Positions 17,284 through 26,713 of a stretch of 64,000 nt of DNA are shown piece after piece. Position numbers and translations under genes: made by a program. Where the stretch lies: NCBI GenBank assembly GCA_963815375.1, contig CAWFGX010000003.1:186001-250000 (forward strand), given 5' to 3'. The first letter of the stretch is position 1. The number at the start of each line of letters is the position of its first letter. Source of the stretch: JASHPR01 sp963815375. Its GTDB lineage: Bacteria > Actinomycetota > Actinomycetes > Streptosporangiales > Streptosporangiaceae. Under the pieces are notes generated by a model. It saw nothing but the letters and a program-made list of their open reading frames with translations, was not told the DNA's origin and searched no databases.

Positions 17284-20200
17284 ATGAGATCCAGCCACCT
17301 GGCGTATCTTGCCCGCTGGCCTGCGGCACTGACCGTGGCCGCGGCGGCCACGCTAGCTTTCGGCCTGTCGCTCGGCGCCACGGCCGCCGCAGCCACACAG
17401 CCCACGCCCGGCTCGACCTCGAGCTCGAGCCCGCAGTCGGCCCCGACCGGCAGCCCGCAGGGAGCCCCGAGCAGTGCCACCAACGGCGCCCCGAACGCGA
17501 GCCACGGCACCGCCTGCACTAAGACCGTGGACGGTCACCTGACCAACTGCCCGAAGCCGCTGGCCAAGACCCAGCTGCCTGCGGGCGCCCGGGACGGGGC
17601 GACGGTGAGCCAGCCGGTCAGCGACCCGGCCACGCTGGTGGACACCCGGACCTGGACCAGCGGCGGCGGGAACACCTTCCCCGGCGCCGACGTGCCGTTC
17701 GGCATGGTCCAGTGGAGCCCGGACACCTCGCCGAACCGCAGCGACGGCGGCGGCTACAGCTACGGGAACACCAAGCTCATCGGCTACAGCCTCACCCACA
17801 TCTCCGGTCCCGGCTGCGGTGCCGCCGAAGACGTGCCGATCCTGCCGATGACCGGCGCGCTGCCCAGCGGCAACCCCAACAGCGTCCTGACCTCGTTCAC
17901 CAACACTGGGGAGATTGCGCAGGCCGGCTATTACTCCGCGCAGTCCAACATGCCGGACACAATCACCTCGGAGTTCACCGCAACGCCGCATACGTCGATG
18001 GGGCGGTTCACGTTCCCGTCCACAACGGCCGCTGACTTCCTGATCAAGCTGCAAGACAGCCAGAACGGCGACTTCGGCGACAGTGCCCAGATCGTCGGGA
18101 ACGACGAGATCACCGGCACCGACACCAGCGGCCACTTCTGCGGCGAGACCAACAATGACGGCCAGGTGCAGCAGTACACGGTGAACTTCGACATCGTGTT
18201 CAGCCAGCCGTTCACCGCCTCGCAGGTGATCACCGCATCCGGGCAGAGCAGCCCGCAGGCGGTGTTCCTGACCTTCGACACCACCAGCGACCCGGTCATC
18301 GACGCCAAGGTCGCAATCTCGTACGTCAGCACCGCCAACGCCCAGCAGGACCTGCAGACCGAGAACCCCGGCTGGGACTTTGACACGACCAGGGCCGCTG
18401 CTCAGCAGGACTGGAACAGCCTGCTGGGCAAGGTCCAGGTCTCCGGCGGCAGCGAAGCGCAGACGCAGGAGTTCTACAGCCTGCTCTACAAGGACTTCCT
18501 GCAGCCCAACATCAGCAGCGACGTCAACGGCCAGTACATGGGCGCCGACATGCAGGTGCACACGGTCAGCACCCCGCAGAAAAATCAGTACGGCACATAC
18601 TCAGGCTGGGATATCTATCACTCGCTGTCGCAGCTGCAGGCCATGCTCGACCCGGCCGCAGCCTCTGACCAGGCGCAGTCGCTGGTGAACTACTACACCC
18701 AGGACCAGATCCTGCAGCAGTGGGGGTACCTCAACCTGAACAACTACGTGATGGTCGGCGACCCGGCCCAGTCGATCATCTCCGACTACTACGCGTTCGG
18801 CGCCCATGGCTTCAACACCTCACAGGCGCTGGCCGACATGCTCAAGCAGGCCACCACGGTCAACGACGTCCGGCCGGGTGAGGCACTGGAGGCCCAGGAC
18901 GGCTACCTGCCCTCCGGCGCTTCCTATGGCTGCTGCAACGCGCACGGCACCGTGGCCACGCTGCTGGAGTACGACACCGAGGACCTGGCGCTGTCCCAGT
19001 TCGCCGCCGCCCTCGGCGACACCAAGGATGCGGCCATGCTGGAGCAGCGCGCCAACAACTGGGAGAACCTGTTCGACCCCAGCAACGACCTGCTCAATCC
19101 CCGGAGCACCACCGGGCAGTTCATCCCGGGCATCACGCCGCTGTCCAACCAGGGTGGCGAGCCGTACTACGTCGAGGGCGACGCCTACGAGTACCTGTGG
19201 AACACACCGAACGACTACTCGGCGCTGTTCTCGCTCATGGGCGGCGACTCGGCAGTGGCTCCCGTGGTCAGCCAGTACCTGTCCGAGCCCAACGGCGACG
19301 GCATGTTCGCTGAGCTGTCCAACGAGTTCGACTTCGGCGAGCAGTACATGCCCGACTACGACGGTGATCCGGCCGGCGCCCAGCTGGCAGTGAGCACCAT
19401 GCTCAACACGATGCAGGCACCCGGCCCGAGTGGCCTGCCCAACAATGACGACCTCGGCGCGAACAGCTCCACAACCGTCTGGGAGATGCTGGGCATGTAC
19501 CCGGAGAACTCCGGAAGCGACAACCTGGTGTTCTCGGGCCCGCACTTCCCTCACGCCGCGATCAGCCTGCCGAACGGCAAGACGATCACGATCAACGCGC
19601 CCGCCCAGTCGGCCACCAGCTTCTACGTGCAGAACCTGAAGATCAACGGCAGCGAGTACCAGAATCTGTCCGTGCCGTTCTCGGCCCTGTCCCAGGGCGC
19701 GACCCTGGACTGGACCATGGGCAGCAGCCCCAGCACCTGGGGCAGCGCCCCGCACGACGCCCCGCCGTCCTACAGCGCGGGCCTGCGGCCAGTGGTCGGC
19801 TACACCTCCAGCCAGCAGGTGACGCTCGCCCCCGGCGCCACCGCCACAGTCAAGATCGAGGCACAGAACGCGACCAGCACTAACCAGGCAGTCCGCGCCA
19901 CCGTGTCGGTACCTTCCGGGTCCGGGCTGACGATCACAGGGTCGCCTGCGACGGGCACCTTCCATGTCCCGCCAAGCGGCAGCGGGTCGCTGACGCTGAC
20001 CGTGGCGGCGAGTTCGTCGGCCGCGCAGACGTTCTACACCGTCCCGGTCACGCTCACCGACGGGGGCACCACGCTGCCGGCAGTGAACCTGACCGTGCTG
20101 GTTGCCCAGCCTGGCAGCCTGCTGACCGCGTTCAACAGCGCCGGGATCGCCAGCGACTCCGCTCCTGGTGTCGCTGAGTTCGACACCAGCGGGCACGCCT

Positions 20201-21588
20201 ACTCCAAGCAGGCACTGGCCTCGGCCGGCCTGACCGCGGGCCAGCCCGTCACGGCCGCCGGGGTGCAGTTCACCTGGCCGCTGTCGGCCCCTGGTGAGCC
20301 GGACAACGCGATAGCCGAGGGCCAGCAGGTCACGGTCAGCGCGCCGGCCGGGACGCAGACGCTCGGGTTCCTCGGCTCGGCCAGCAACGGCCCCAGCCAG
20401 GGCATCGCCACGCTGCACTACTCCGATGGCAGCACGGCCCAGTACTGGCTGGGCCTGAGCGACTGGACGCTGAACGCGGGCGCGTCGAAACCCTCGTACG
20501 GCAATCAGGTGGCGGCCAGCATGACCTACCGCGACTGCGCAAGCTGCACGGGCGGCGAGGATACGGTCGGCACCGACATCTTCTACGCGGCGCTGCCGGT
20601 CGATCCGACGAAGACGCTCACCAGCGTGACCTTGCCGAACGCGGCCACAGCGGGCCAGCTGCACATCTTCGCGATCGGCACGTCCACCCAGCCGCTGAGC
20701 CCGCCGGTGGCGACCTCGCTGAGCCCGGCCACCGCCTCGGCCGGCCAGCAGGTGACGATCAACGGCTCAGGGTTCGGCGCCACTCAGGGATCGGGATACG
20801 TCGCGTTCTCTGACAACGGCATCAACTGGGGCGCGCCCGGCAACACGGCAACGTTCCAGGTCAACAGCTGGAGCGACACGGCGATCACGTTCACTGTGCC
20901 CACCCCCAGCGGAAGCACCGACCAGTACTTCGTCGAGCCTGGTACCAATGCCTCGGTCCGGGCAACCACCTCCAGCGGCACCGTGGCCGACGCGCCCGTC
21001 CTGGAGATCACGCCCACGTCCAACCCCGCCGGTTACTACGACAATGTCGGTATCTCCACCGACACCGACCAGGCCTGCGGGGACTATGACGGGAGCTACA
21101 GCTACTCGGCCACCGCGCTGGCCAACGCCGGCCTGACACCGGGCGCCGCAGTCACCGCCGACGGGCTCAGCTTCACCTGGCCCAGCGTGGCCGCGTGCTC
21201 GCCGGACAACATCCTGGCTGACGGGCAGACCCTGCTGGTAAACGGCGCAGCGGGGGCTACCACGCTCGGGCTGCTGGGCTCAGACAGCAACGGCGGCACC
21301 TCGGGCACAATCGTCATCAACTACACCGACGGCACGTCGTCGACAGCCCCGCTGACGTTCAACGACTGGGCGGACGGGCCCAGCGGCCCGGACACCGCGG
21401 TGGCGACGATGCCGTACCGCAACAACAAGAGCGGGACGTCGCAGACGATCACCATGTACGTCTACGCGACCACCGTTCCGGTCGACTCGTCCAAGACAGT
21501 CGCCTCCATCACGTTCCCCGACATCAGCGGGACGGTCGGCAGCGGAACTACGGCAATGCACATCTTCGCGGTAAGCCTGGGCAGCTAG
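17284..21588 (+). CDS. Secreted multidomain GH92-type alpha-mannosidase (copy 2)
   Basis: A 1434-residue paralogue of the preceding gene, collinear along its whole length. It has a Sec signal peptide (MRSSHLAYLARWPAALTVAA), a Ser/Pro/Gly linker, and a GH92 part with GGGNTFPGADVPFGMVQWSP, the acid position Glu631 in YVEGDAYEY and Asp722-Asp723 in NNDDLG. The NEW3-like domain, module A, IPT/TIG domain and module B follow in the same order. Differences cluster in the linker and near the active site (for example PENSGSDNLVFSGPHFPHA against the corresponding segment of copy 1), so linkage specificities may differ. ATG at 17284 follows GGGAGG at 17271-17276. Shared operators suggest co-induction. 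Confidence 0.88.
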   Translation: MRSSHLAYLARWPAALTVAAAATLAFGLSLGATAAAATQPTPGSTSSSSPQSAPTGSPQGAPSSATNGAPNASHGTACTKTVDGHLTNCPKPLAKTQLPAGARDGATVSQPVSDPATLVDTRTWTSGGGNTFPGADVPFGMVQWSPDTSPNRSDGGGYSYGNTKLIGYSLTHISGPGCGAAEDVPILPMTGALPSGNPNSVLTSFTNTGEIAQAGYYSAQSNMPDTITSEFTATPHTSMGRFTFPSTTAADFLIKLQDSQNGDFGDSAQIVGNDEITGTDTSGHFCGETNNDGQVQQYTVNFDIVFSQPFTASQVITASGQSSPQAVFLTFDTTSDPVIDAKVAISYVSTANAQQDLQTENPGWDFDTTRAAAQQDWNSLLGKVQVSGGSEAQTQEFYSLLYKDFLQPNISSDVNGQYMGADMQVHTVSTPQKNQYGTYSGWDIYHSLSQLQAMLDPAAASDQAQSLVNYYTQDQILQQWGYLNLNNYVMVGDPAQSIISDYYAFGAHGFNTSQALADMLKQATTVNDVRPGEALEAQDGYLPSGASYGCCNAHGTVATLLEYDTEDLALSQFAAALGDTKDAAMLEQRANNWENLFDPSNDLLNPRSTTGQFIPGITPLSNQGGEPYYVEGDAYEYLWNTPNDYSALFSLMGGDSAVAPVVSQYLSEPNGDGMFAELSNEFDFGEQYMPDYDGDPAGAQLAVSTMLNTMQAPGPSGLPNNDDLGANSSTTVWEMLGMYPENSGSDNLVFSGPHFPHAAISLPNGKTITINAPAQSATSFYVQNLKINGSEYQNLSVPFSALSQGATLDWTMGSSPSTWGSAPHDAPPSYSAGLRPVVGYTSSQQVTLAPGATATVKIEAQNATSTNQAVRATVSVPSGSGLTITGSPATGTFHVPPSGSGSLTLTVAASSSAAQTFYTVPVTLTDGGTTLPAVNLTVLVAQPGSLLTAFNSAGIASDSAPGVAEFDTSGHAYSKQALASAGLTAGQPVTAAGVQFTWPLSAPGEPDNAIAEGQQVTVSAPAGTQTLGFLGSASNGPSQGIATLHYSDGSTAQYWLGLSDWTLNAGASKPSYGNQVAASMTYRDCASCTGGEDTVGTDIFYAALPVDPTKTLTSVTLPNAATAGQLHIFAIGTSTQPLSPPVATSLSPATASAGQQVTINGSGFGATQGSGYVAFSDNGINWGAPGNTATFQVNSWSDTAITFTVPTPSGSTDQYFVEPGTNASVRATTSSGTVADAPVLEITPTSNPAGYYDNVGISTDTDQACGDYDGSYSYSATALANAGLTPGAAVTADGLSFTWPSVAACSPDNILADGQTLLVNGAAGATTLGLLGSDSNGGTSGTIVINYTDGTSSTAPLTFNDWADGPSGPDTAVATMPYRNNKSGTSQTITMYVYATTVPVDSSKTVASITFPDISGTVGSGTTAMHIFAVSLGS

Positions 21589-21610
21589 TCTGGGCTACAG
21601 CGAGGCACCG

Positions 21611-21646
21611 GCAACGGCCCCCGGCATCACTGCCGGGGGCCGTTGC
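21611..21646 (+). terminator. Strong hairpin terminator after mannosidase gene 2
   Basis: A perfect 16-bp stem, GCAACGGCCCCCGGCA (21611-21626) with its complement at 21631-21646, closes a 4-nt loop (TCAC) 22 nt after the stop codon. No T-tract follows. Confidence 0.8.
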
Positions 21647-21686
21647 GTCGCTGCAGACAGTCCGGGCCCGGGCCAGTCACCCCGGG

Positions 21687-22092
21687 TTAGCACCCGGGTG
21701 CGGAGGCCCAGAAGTCCAGGTAGCTGCGGTACAGCCAGTCGTCGACCCACTGCCGGTCGGGCTGGTCCGGCAGGCTGGAGCGCTCCTGAAGATCGGCGAG
21801 CCTGGCCTCGGCGCCGCTGACCGCGCCGACGGCCTCGGCCAGCGGGACCTCGCCCCCGGCGGATCGCGAGCAGGTACTCGCGGTGCGGCTGCGGGACAGG
21901 CAGCGTAATGCCGGCGAGGGCCAGCCGCGCCCACTTGCGCGCCGAGTAGATGACCACGTCGAGGTCGCCGGGGCCGGAGCGGTTCGCGGTGCCTCCAGGC
22001 CGGTCCCAGGCCGTGTGCCGCTCGTACTGCTCGAACGCGACCGACGGCCCCTCGCCGCGGATGCCGCTAGGAACCCGGGCCAGCCCGGTTAT
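21687..22092 (-). pseudogene. Predicted nucleotidyltransferase, deleted and frameshifted
   Basis: On the minus strand one frame reads GIRGEGPSVAFEQYERHTAW, then DLDVVIYSARKWARLALAG, and continues directly with ITLPVPQPHREYLLAIRRG. In the full-length nucleotidyltransferase-domain proteins I recall, roughly 90 residues separate LALAG from ITLPVP, so an internal deletion is likely. After IRRG a +1 shift is needed to continue GEVPLAEAVGAVSGAEARL, then RQWVDDWLYRSYLDFWAS, to the TAA at 21687-21689. The N-terminal catalytic GSxxxG/D segment is also missing. Three separate lesions make this a decayed gene. It lies between the mannosidase terminator and a permease gene. Confidence 0.6.
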
Positions 22093-22189
22093 GAACTGTG
22101 GTAGAAAGTTGCATCATCCGTAGGATACTCAGTATTATCCATGGCATGCTAATCGCGTGCGACGCGCAGCCGGTCACCTGGGAGCAGTC

Positions 22190-24760
22190 GTGAGCATCAG
22201 CCTCGAGGAGCGTCTCGCCTCCGAGGAGGGGCCAGCCAACGGGGGCCTGGCCGCCCGGCGGGCGGTGATCCGGTGGGGCTGGCGGCTGCTGCGCCGCGAA
22301 TGGCGCCAGCAGCTGCTGATCCTGGCGCTGGTCACCGTCGCTGTGGCTGCCACGCTGGTCGCCTCGGCGGTCGCCATCGACACGCAGGTCCCGGCGACGG
22401 CCGGCTTTGGCACCGCCCAGGACCTCGCCACGTTCTCCGATTCCGGGCCACAGCTGGCCAGGCAGATCGCCGCGCTGCAGCACCGGTTCGGCCGGGTCGA
22501 CGTGATCGAGAACCAGAGCTTGCGGGTGCCCGGGTCGGTCTTCAGCTACTACCTGCGTGCGCAGAACAGCAGCGGCCCGTTCGGCGGGCCGATGCTCTCC
22601 CTGGTCAGCGGGCGCTACCCGGCGACACCAGGCCAAGTATCGGTGACCAGCGGGCTCGCGACGCGGTTGCGACTCAGCGCGGGCGGCACCTGGCGCGTCG
22701 GCGGCAAGACCCGCCAGGTGGTCGGCATCGTGACGAACCCGCAGAACCTGCTGGACGAGTTCGCGCTCGTCGTGCCTGGTCAGGTGACGGCACCGACCCA
22801 GACCACGGTCCTTTTCGACGCCCCCGGCGTGAACCCGTCATCGATCGGCTCCAACGTGTCCACTCCCGTGGCGTCGACCAACCTCATCGACGCCGAGAAC
22901 ATCTCCCTGACCGCGGCCACGCTCGGGATGCTGCTGATCGCCCTGGTTGGAGTCGGCGGCTTCACCGTGCTGGCCCAGCGCCGTCTGCGCTCGATCGGCA
23001 TGCTCGGCGCCCAGGGCGCAACCGACGCTCACATCCGGCTGGTAGTCCGGGCCAACGGCGTCGCCACCGGCATCGTCGGCGCAGTCGCCGGGTTCGTTCT
23101 CGGCCTGCTGGCCTGGCTCGTTTACCGGCCCAGCGTCGAGGCGAGCGCCGACCATGCGATCGGCGTGTTCCAGCTGCCGTGGCTGGTGATCATCGTGGCG
23201 ATGATCCTGGCCGTGCTCGCCACCTATTTCGCTGCCGCACACCCCGCGCGGGCGATCGCCCGGGTGCCGATCGTGACCGCCCTGTCCGGACGGCCAGCCG
23301 CACCGAGGAAGACTCGCCGCTGGGCTCTGCCGGCCGGCCTGGTGTTCCTGGCTATCGCGTTCATCCTGCTGGGCATCGCCGGCGGAGGGCTCGGCGGCGC
23401 TAACGGCTCTGGAGACCAGAACGCGCAGTTCGCCGCGCTGGTTCTCGGCTTCATCCCGCTGACGGTCGCGGTAGTGCTGCTGTCCCCGGCGCTGCTGGGG
23501 GTACTGGCGAGGCTCGCCCGCCCGGCCCCGGTCGCCGTCCGGCTGGCCCTGCGCGACCTGGCCCGCTACCGCGCCCGCTCGGGTGCCGCACTCGGCGCGA
23601 TCAGCCTCAGCCTGCTGATCGCTGTGATCATCTGCGTGGCGGCCGCGGCCCGGTTCGGCCAGGTCCTCGCCTACACCGGGCCCAACTTGGCGCCCAACCA
23701 GCTGCTCCTGTACCCCCCGAGCCCGCCAATTCCGCAAGGACCGAGCCCGCACGGGCATCTGGTCGGTCTCAAGAACAACGGCCCGCCGCCGCCGACCGCG
23801 GCGCAGGTCGCCGCGGCGACGGCGAGCGCACACGGCATCGCCGCCGCCCTGGGTAGCAGCGACATGATCACGCTGGAAACGACCAGCGCGGGCCTGCAGC
23901 ACGATGCCCCCGGGCGCAACTGGAACGGCAGCATCTACGTGGCCACACCGCAGTTGCTCCATGCGTTCGGTATCACGCAATCTCAGATCAGCCCGGCCGC
24001 CGACATCCTGACCATGCGGCCCGGGCTGTCCACGCTGTCGAAGATGCAGCTCGTCTACGGCACCGCGCCGTGTCTCAACTCCGGCAACTGCCCGGTAGGT
24101 CCCGGCCATACCTTGCCCTGCGCGAAGGGCTACTGCGTGAACAACCCGGTGATCCAGGAGGTCAGCGCACTTCCCGCAGGGACTCACGCACCGAACACGG
24201 TGATCACCGAGCATGCTGTCCGCCAGCTCGGGCTGGCCAGCAGTATCGCCACACAGGGCTGGCTGATCCAGACCGCGCAGCCCCTGACCGCCAGTCAGAT
24301 CAACAGCGCCGAGCAGGCTGCGGCAGCGGCCGGGATGAGCGTTGAGACCCGCGACAGCATCCCGTCAATTAACGAGATCCTCGACGTGGCCACCGCGGTC
24401 GGGATCTTGCTGGCGCTGGGCATCCTCGGGATGAGTGTGGGCCTGGTCCGCAGCGAGACAGCGAGCGACCTGCGGACCCTGGCGGCCACCGGCGCGAGCG
24501 GCCTGACCCGCCGGACCGTCACCGCCGCGACCGCCGGGGCTCTTGCCCTGGCCGGCGCGGTGACCGGCGTATTCTGCGGCTATCTCGCTGCGATCGGCTT
24601 CTTCCGCACCAACCAGCTCGACAGCCTGTCCGAGCTGAGCAGCATCCCGGTGGCCAACCTGCTGCTGATCGGTATCGGCATGCCGCTGGTGGCCATGGTC
24701 GCTGCCTGGCTGCTCGCTGGCCGCGAGCCCCGCGCCATCGGACGCCAGCCGATGGAGTAG
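22190..24760 (+). CDS. MacB/FtsX-type ABC transporter permease
   Basis: An 856-residue membrane protein with two FtsX-like halves. Membrane segments are visible near residues 38-60, 245-270, 297-318, 335-360, 375-400, 412-440, 468-492, 740-765, 782-810 and 820-845, with large extracellular regions between the first two and after about residue 495. Family segments include the TLAATGASGLTRR coupling helix near the C-terminus and an equivalent GMLGAQGATDAHIRL in the first half. GTG at 22190 follows GGGAG and is preferred; GTG at 22157 is open. No MacB-type ATPase gene is adjacent, so its partner must be elsewhere or lost. Substrate unknown; such permeases export lipids, peptides or antibiotics. 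Confidence 0.85.
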   Translation: MSISLEERLASEEGPANGGLAARRAVIRWGWRLLRREWRQQLLILALVTVAVAATLVASAVAIDTQVPATAGFGTAQDLATFSDSGPQLARQIAALQHRFGRVDVIENQSLRVPGSVFSYYLRAQNSSGPFGGPMLSLVSGRYPATPGQVSVTSGLATRLRLSAGGTWRVGGKTRQVVGIVTNPQNLLDEFALVVPGQVTAPTQTTVLFDAPGVNPSSIGSNVSTPVASTNLIDAENISLTAATLGMLLIALVGVGGFTVLAQRRLRSIGMLGAQGATDAHIRLVVRANGVATGIVGAVAGFVLGLLAWLVYRPSVEASADHAIGVFQLPWLVIIVAMILAVLATYFAAAHPARAIARVPIVTALSGRPAAPRKTRRWALPAGLVFLAIAFILLGIAGGGLGGANGSGDQNAQFAALVLGFIPLTVAVVLLSPALLGVLARLARPAPVAVRLALRDLARYRARSGAALGAISLSLLIAVIICVAAAARFGQVLAYTGPNLAPNQLLLYPPSPPIPQGPSPHGHLVGLKNNGPPPPTAAQVAAATASAHGIAAALGSSDMITLETTSAGLQHDAPGRNWNGSIYVATPQLLHAFGITQSQISPAADILTMRPGLSTLSKMQLVYGTAPCLNSGNCPVGPGHTLPCAKGYCVNNPVIQEVSALPAGTHAPNTVITEHAVRQLGLASSIATQGWLIQTAQPLTASQINSAEQAAAAAGMSVETRDSIPSINEILDVATAVGILLALGILGMSVGLVRSETASDLRTLAATGASGLTRRTVTAATAGALALAGAVTGVFCGYLAAIGFFRTNQLDSLSELSSIPVANLLLIGIGMPLVAMVAAWLLAGREPRAIGRQPME

Positions 24761-24788
24761 AGCGCCTGCACCACCTGGCCGCTGCCTG

Positions 24789-25277
24789 CTAAGCCCCGTG
24801 CAGGCCGGCCTGGCCCAGCGCGGCGGCCTGGTCCCTCAGCTCGCTCTCGGTGAATAGCGGGGCGCCGACGACCTTGTCCCACATGATCGGGCCGCCGGGC
24901 ATCGGATCGCCGGTGTACCGGGGCACGATGTGCGTGTGCAGGTGCGGCACTGTATTGCCGAGCGTGAAGTAGTTGACCTTGACCGGGCCGAAGGCTGCTA
25001 TCAGCGCACGTCCGGCCGCCAGCACCTCGCGCCAGTAGGCACCCGCGGCATCGGGGTCCAGCTGTGTGGGCTCGGCCACGTGACTGAGGCGCCACACCAC
25101 CAGGCAGTACCCCGCGATCTGGCTTGACCGGTCTAGGTAGACCTCGGTGCATGCGCCGTCGGCGACGTGGATCCAGTAGTCGCTGTCGCCGCCGCCGAGC
25201 ACGTCGCAGATCACGCACTTCTTCCCGGAGAACCGGTCGGCCCAGTCCTCCGGCCACGCCGCTGGGTTAGCCGTCAC
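24789..25277 (-). CDS. HIT-family nucleotide-binding protein
   Basis: A 162-residue histidine-triad hydrolase/transferase. The active-site motif is HLHTHIVPRY (H-x-H-x-H), and the fold also shows KKCVICDVLGG with a possible metal-binding CxxC near the N-terminus, YLDRSSQIAGYCLVVWR and VKVNYFTLGN. HIT proteins cleave nucleoside phosphoramidates or dinucleotides; the exact substrate is unknown. GTG at 25277 (VTANPAAWPEDW) is the likely start, with another GTG-type start at 25295 in frame. It converges with the permease gene. Confidence 0.88.
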   Translation of the reverse strand: MTANPAAWPEDWADRFSGKKCVICDVLGGGDSDYWIHVADGACTEVYLDRSSQIAGYCLVVWRLSHVAEPTQLDPDAAGAYWREVLAAGRALIAAFGPVKVNYFTLGNTVPHLHTHIVPRYTGDPMPGGPIMWDKVVGAPLFTESELRDQAAALGQAGLHGA

Positions 25278-25376
25278 GCCCGCAGTATCGCGCACAACCG
25301 CGCCAGCACACCGCCGGGCGCGCTGGCCGATAGCGGCGAGCGTGCCCGGCAGTAGCCGCTGGCGGCCTCGCCGTGG

Positions 25377-25853
25377 CTACTGCAGGTGGCCGCTTGGTGA
25401 GCCCCAGGGGCCCGGGTAGCCGCTGTCCTGCCAGTGCCGCCGGATCCGCCGCCGCATCCTGGACGCGGTGAAGATCGCGACGCCCGCAGCGACGAGCGCG
25501 AACACCAGGAACACCTGGAGGAACCCGAACAGCAGCCACCCGGTACCCGGCAGCAGCAGCGCCATGAACAGGAACAAGAACGCCAGCGGCAGCAGCGGCG
25601 GCCGTCTCCGCACCATGACTGGGCGGCCTGAGCCTGCCGGCGGCCATGCCCAGGACTGCGGGACCATGCCTGGCTCCGGCAGGTCAGCCATGACGTGACG
25701 CAGGTCGCCGTAGGTCCTGGCGTTCAGCGCCGCCGAGATCCGCTCGCCCAGTTCGTCCTGGGTAAGGCGGCCCTCGGCGAAGTGCTCGCGCAGCCGCGCC
25801 GCGATCCGCTCGCGGTCGGCATCCGAGGCCCGGATGCCGTCGTTAATTGCCAT
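25377..25853 (-). CDS. DUF1707 membrane protein
   Basis: A 158-residue protein with an N-terminal DUF1707 domain (about residues 5-60: IRASDADRERIAARLREHF, GRLTQDELGERISAAL, TYGDLRHVMADLP), followed by a Pro-rich stretch and two membrane helices (about 88-104 and 106-128) with a basic tail (RMRRRIRRHW). DUF1707 is a short SHOCT-like module found in actinobacterial membrane proteins of unknown role. It begins 12 nt after the PadR gene, so the regulator probably controls it as part of its own operon. Confidence 0.9.
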   Translation of the reverse strand: MAINDGIRASDADRERIAARLREHFAEGRLTQDELGERISAALNARTYGDLRHVMADLPEPGMVPQSWAWPPAGSGRPVMVRRRPPLLPLAFLFLFMALLLPGTGWLLFGFLQVFLVFALVAAGVAIFTASRMRRRIRRHWQDSGYPGPWGSPSGHLQ

Positions 25854-25865
25854 GCTCGTATCCCC

Positions 25866-26669
25866 CTACAACTCTTCCCGGGCGTCGGCGGCGTCGTCCT
25901 CCGCGTCGTCGTCGTCCTCGTCCCCATCGGCCAGGATCTGGTACAGCCTGCGCCGGGTCTGCTCCAGCAGCCGTTCTGCGGCCTCGACCTGGGCGGGCGT
26001 TCCGGCGTGAGCTATCTGCACGATGCCGCTGCCGAGCCGGGCCGCCTCGGCGAACAGGCCGGGGAGCTGCCAGGCCTCCTGCTGCGCCTCCGACTCCCAG
26101 GCGCCGCGCGCCGCGTGCGGGTTCTGCTCCACGTACTCGCCGCCCGCGTCGGTCAGGCGGAACGTGCGCCGGCCGCCGGTCTCCTCGCCCACGATCAGCC
26201 CCTCGTCGGCGAGCTGAGACAGCGCGGGGTAAACAGCGCCCGGGCTCGGCCGCCACGCGCCGCCGCTGCGCTCATCGATGTCGGACATGATCTGGTACCC
26301 GGTCCGCGGACCTTCGCGCAGCAGTGCCAGGATCGCGGCCCGCACGTCACCGCGGCCTGCCTTGCCGCTTCGCGACTGGCCCGGCGCGCCGGGCGGCCCG
26401 GGCCACCACCCGCCCCACGACCCGCCGAAGCCGCCGCCCCAGTGCCCCGGGCCCTTGGGCCCGGCGAAGCCCCCGCGGAAGCGCGCTTTCGGCCCGCCTG
26501 GCGGTTCCCCGCTCTTCCAGTGCCAGGACGGCCCGCTCTCAGAACGGCCTGAACCGGCCGACACCCAGGAGGCGGCGCGGCCGAGTTTGTCGAACATTTC
26601 TCGCACGCAGCCCAGGGCGTCGCCCAGGCCCAGGTCGAAGTCCGCTGCGTCCCATCCCGATGCTGGCAT
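25866..26669 (-). CDS. PadR-family transcriptional regulator
   Basis: A 267-residue regulator. The Gly/Pro/Trp-rich N-terminal extension (about residues 30-105) is followed by the winged helix (about 107-180: RGDVRAAILALLREGPRTGY, AWRPSPGAVYPALSQLADEG, GRRTFRLTDAG), a dimerisation helix and an acidic tail (DGDEDDDDAEDDAADAREE). ATG at 26669 is chosen because upstream codons run through the operator-like sequence. This architecture is common in actinobacterial PadR proteins that repress themselves and a small membrane protein, here the DUF1707 gene 12 nt downstream. Confidence 0.9.
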   Translation of the reverse strand: MPASGWDAADFDLGLGDALGCVREMFDKLGRAASWVSAGSGRSESGPSWHWKSGEPPGGPKARFRGGFAGPKGPGHWGGGFGGSWGGWWPGPPGAPGQSRSGKAGRGDVRAAILALLREGPRTGYQIMSDIDERSGGAWRPSPGAVYPALSQLADEGLIVGEETGGRRTFRLTDAGGEYVEQNPHAARGAWESEAQQEAWQLPGLFAEAARLGSGIVQIAHAGTPAQVEAAERLLEQTRRRLYQILADGDEDDDDAEDDAADAREEL

Positions 26670-26690
26670 TCCGCACCCCCGTTCAGGTCC

Positions 26691-26713
26691 CGCGATACGA
26701 TCGCGATATATCG
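26691..26713. promoter_or_regulatory. Candidate PadR operator
   Basis: CGCGAT-ACG-ATCGCG (26691-26705) is a perfect inverted repeat. It overlaps the perfect palindrome CGATATATCG (26704-26713). The AT-rich TATATCG core upstream of the PadR start resembles known PadR sites and probably mediates autoregulation. Confidence 0.55.

Noticed and set aside
17444..17560. Ser/Gly/Pro-rich repeat in mannosidase 2 as a separate repeat element
   Set aside because: It is a normal secretion linker after the signal peptide and differs from copy 1 as linkers do.
22838..24214. A 458-residue minus-strand frame opposite the MacB-type permease
   Set aside because: Gln/Arg/Gly-rich shadow of a membrane-protein gene with no recognisable domain.
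24764..24805. GCCTGCAC/GTGCAGGC inverted repeat as a terminator between the permease and HIT genes
   Set aside because: The loop is 26 nt and one arm lies inside the HIT coding sequence, so pairing may be coincidental.
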